Under the pieces are notes generated by a model. That model saw nothing but the letters and a program-made list of their open reading frames with translations. It was not told the origin of the DNA and did no database searches. The position numbers and the translations under genes were made by a program. This document shows, piece by piece, positions 62,226 to 64,000 of a stretch of DNA of 64,000 nt (the first letter of the stretch is position 1; each line of letters starts with the position of its first letter). Origin of the DNA: Diphasiastrum complanatum (Eukaryota > Streptophyta > Lycopodiopsida > Lycopodiales > Lycopodiaceae); contig MU831911.1 of assembly GCA_029204225.1 (NCBI GenBank), positions 1-64,000 on the forward strand, read 5' to 3'.

Positions 62226-62525
62226 TTAGGCCTAATTTAGGGTGGCATAAGCTTCGTGATGTCTCATCTCGAATTTGATCCCTTTTGATGATACGACCAT
62301 CAAAGTTTTTGCACAAGGACAAAGTAGTCTGAACCCTCTTAGAATTGTGTGATTCAAACATGTTTGGTACTATATTCCTTAATTAAATTGCATTTGAAAA
62401 TTTTGTGGTTAGGCCTTATTTAGCATAAGCTTCTTGATGTATCATCTCTAATTTGATCTCTTTTGATAATCCGACCATCAAGATTTAACCACAAGGACAA
62501 AGTAGTCTACACATCTTAGAATTGA
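62226..62525. repeat. 183-bp tandem duplication
   Basis: TTAGGCC...ATTTAG, GCATAAGCTTC.TGATGT, TCATCTC.AATTTGATC, CTTTTGAT and CACAAGGACAAAGTAGTCT occur in the same order at 62226-62350 and again from 62409, about 80-85% alike. Confidence 0.8.
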
Positions 62526-63556
62526 GATGTTAGGTATGATACTTTATTTGTAAATTTTGTTGATACTTTCTTAGTAAGTCTTGTTAACACTTTTGTCTTT
62601 GTTATTTGACCAAATGTGAGCATGAAAGTGTTGAATGATGCAGATTAAAATTTCCAATATTGTAGCCCTTATTTTTTTCTCATTAAAGATGATGTAGAGA
62701 CCACCTTTACCTCATAGGGAGAACATCTATCACATTTTGACACGACACAATCGTAAGGTTTGGTGTTTTAAATTAAAGGTTTACACAATGTAGTTCATCG
62801 AAGAATTTCTATGTTCTAACATGGTTGTTGTTGCAGGTGGATGTAGATTTAAAATTATATAATCTAGCTTGTACATTCTTGCTACATGGCATCATTGTGG
62901 ATGACCAAGTGTCTTACTATCATAGTTAGGTAGTGATTAGGAGTCAATTTTGATGATCTTTTAGATAAGAAGATTCTTGGTGGTTATTGAGCTTCAAGTT
63001 GAGTCCCTACTTTTTAGGAGTTTTTGGTGAGATATGCCACGAATCACGTAAAGTCATCAGACTTCAACTGCCAAGTGGATAAGCATGCATGATCAGGGTA
63101 TTGGAGGCCAGGGTGAGGTCAAAATCTAAGTTCATTTAACCTTGATCCTCATATCAGAGCTCATCTATGTTGGCCATTTATAGTACATGCCCAACGCATG
63201 AAGCAATTAGAGTTGAGAATACAATTTAAAAACCCGATCGAATCAATCACCACAACACAACGTCAAGTGCAATAAGACAAGACAACAAAATTGCTCTCCC
63301 ACAAACTGTATATTCACACTAATAAGCAAGTACAAGGATAAAGTTACTTAAGAGCACTCAAAGGGCTCATAAAAGAAGGACGGCCCGATAATTTCTAGAA
63401 TTGAGCACATGTGGTGTCGTCGAAATTAGAAAGCACTATATAAGTCGATCATTGATATTTTAATTCTCTCCCTCAATGATCAACGTCTCTCTTTATTTAG
63501 AAATTTACACTATTCATGGAACATATCACTATGATAGTATCATAAGTATAGGCCTT
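62526..63556. other. Unassigned sequence next to the final copia relic
   Basis: No coding similarity. It could contain the 3' LTR of the reversed copia relic; CTCTCCCTCAATG near 63464-63476 looks like a polypurine tract on the minus strand, but no second LTR copy is in the window to confirm this. Confidence 0.35.
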
Positions 63557-64000
63557 TTATATAACTAGATCTAAGCCAAGTTTGGCTCTAAAAGTTTCAA
63601 ATTTCTCTTTACTTAAAGCTTTTGTAAATATATCAGCAACTTGCAACAACGTAGAACAATGTGCAATACTTATATCTTCAGATTGTAGCTTTTTACGCAC
63701 AAAATGATATTTTACTTCAATATGTTTTGTTCTCGCGTGAACGACAAGATTCTTAGCCAATTGTATCCCACTTTGGCTGTCACAGAAAATAATAGAAGGA
63801 TGTACCTTCTTCATGCCGTTTTCACGTAACAACTTATGCAGCCAAATAGCTTTCTGAGTGGCAGAACTTAATGCTTTATATTCAGCTTCTGTAGAAGAAT
63901 GAGAATGGTGTCTTGCTTCTTGCTAGACCATAAAAAACAACCGCTACCAAAATTGAAGGCATAACCTATTGTTGACTTTCTATCATCTACATTTCCTGTC
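63557..64000 (-). pseudogene. Copia RNase H relic, cut by the window end
   Basis: On the minus strand from 64000: VDDRKSTIGYAFNFGSGCFL and SSKKQD, a frameshift near 63905, then STEAEYKALSSATQKAIWLH, KVHPSIIFCDSQSGIQLAKN, ARTKHIEVKYHFVRKKL and VADIFTKALSKEKFETFRAK. This is the C-terminal RNase H of a copia element in another lineage from A, B, D and E (compare their SKHIEIAHHFVRD). The rest lies beyond the window. Confidence 0.85.

Overview
The window is plant nuclear DNA. It has GT-AG spliced exons of two conserved plant genes, and most of the rest is LTR retrotransposons and transposon relics. The host introns run to about 6 kb and hold old retroelement debris, which points to a large, repeat-rich genome; a gymnosperm is plausible, but the sequence alone does not prove it.

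Host genes, both on the + strand. (1) At 1398-1942 lie the last two coding exons of a CKS1-like cyclin-dependent kinase regulatory subunit. They sit between copies of a ~365-bp satellite, and the first coding exon is not in the window. (2) At 44109-60891 lies a complete six-exon gene for 26S proteasome ATPase subunit 4 (RPT2, 444 aa). Its introns contain a reversed Ty3/gypsy relic, a 247-bp compound foldback, a gypsy RNase H scrap and a copia scrap.

Mobile DNA. A decayed Ty1/copia element (A, 3011-9028) has had its reverse transcriptase region replaced by about 1.07 kb of unrelated stop-free DNA. From about 10.5 to 36.5 kb lies a decayed CACTA (En/Spm-like) DNA transposon with a TNP2-type transposase relic, a SET-domain-like relic, minisatellites and a palindromic repeat array. 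Its transposase is split by a three-deep nest of copia elements: B (15690-33994, +), with D inside it (20437-32610, -), with E inside that (23180-29040, +). Each has matching LTRs, and each insertion is flanked by a 5-bp target duplication (B GACAC, D AAAGA, E ATTAG; A has CCCAT). LTR divergence judged by eye falls in the order of nesting: B about 10 differences, D about 2, E none. E is complete, with one uninterrupted 1316-codon gag-pol, and looks very young. A further copia element (F, 38125-42668, -) belongs to another lineage and has lost the middle of integrase, its RNase H and most of its 3' LTR. It sits inside an unrecognised protein-coding relic.

The last 3 kb hold a 183-bp tandem duplication and the start of another reversed copia relic that runs off the end. 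Nothing here works as a bacterial-style operon. The genes that act together are gag, protease, integrase, reverse transcriptase and RNase H within each retroelement polyprotein, with the LTRs supplying promoter and termination signals.
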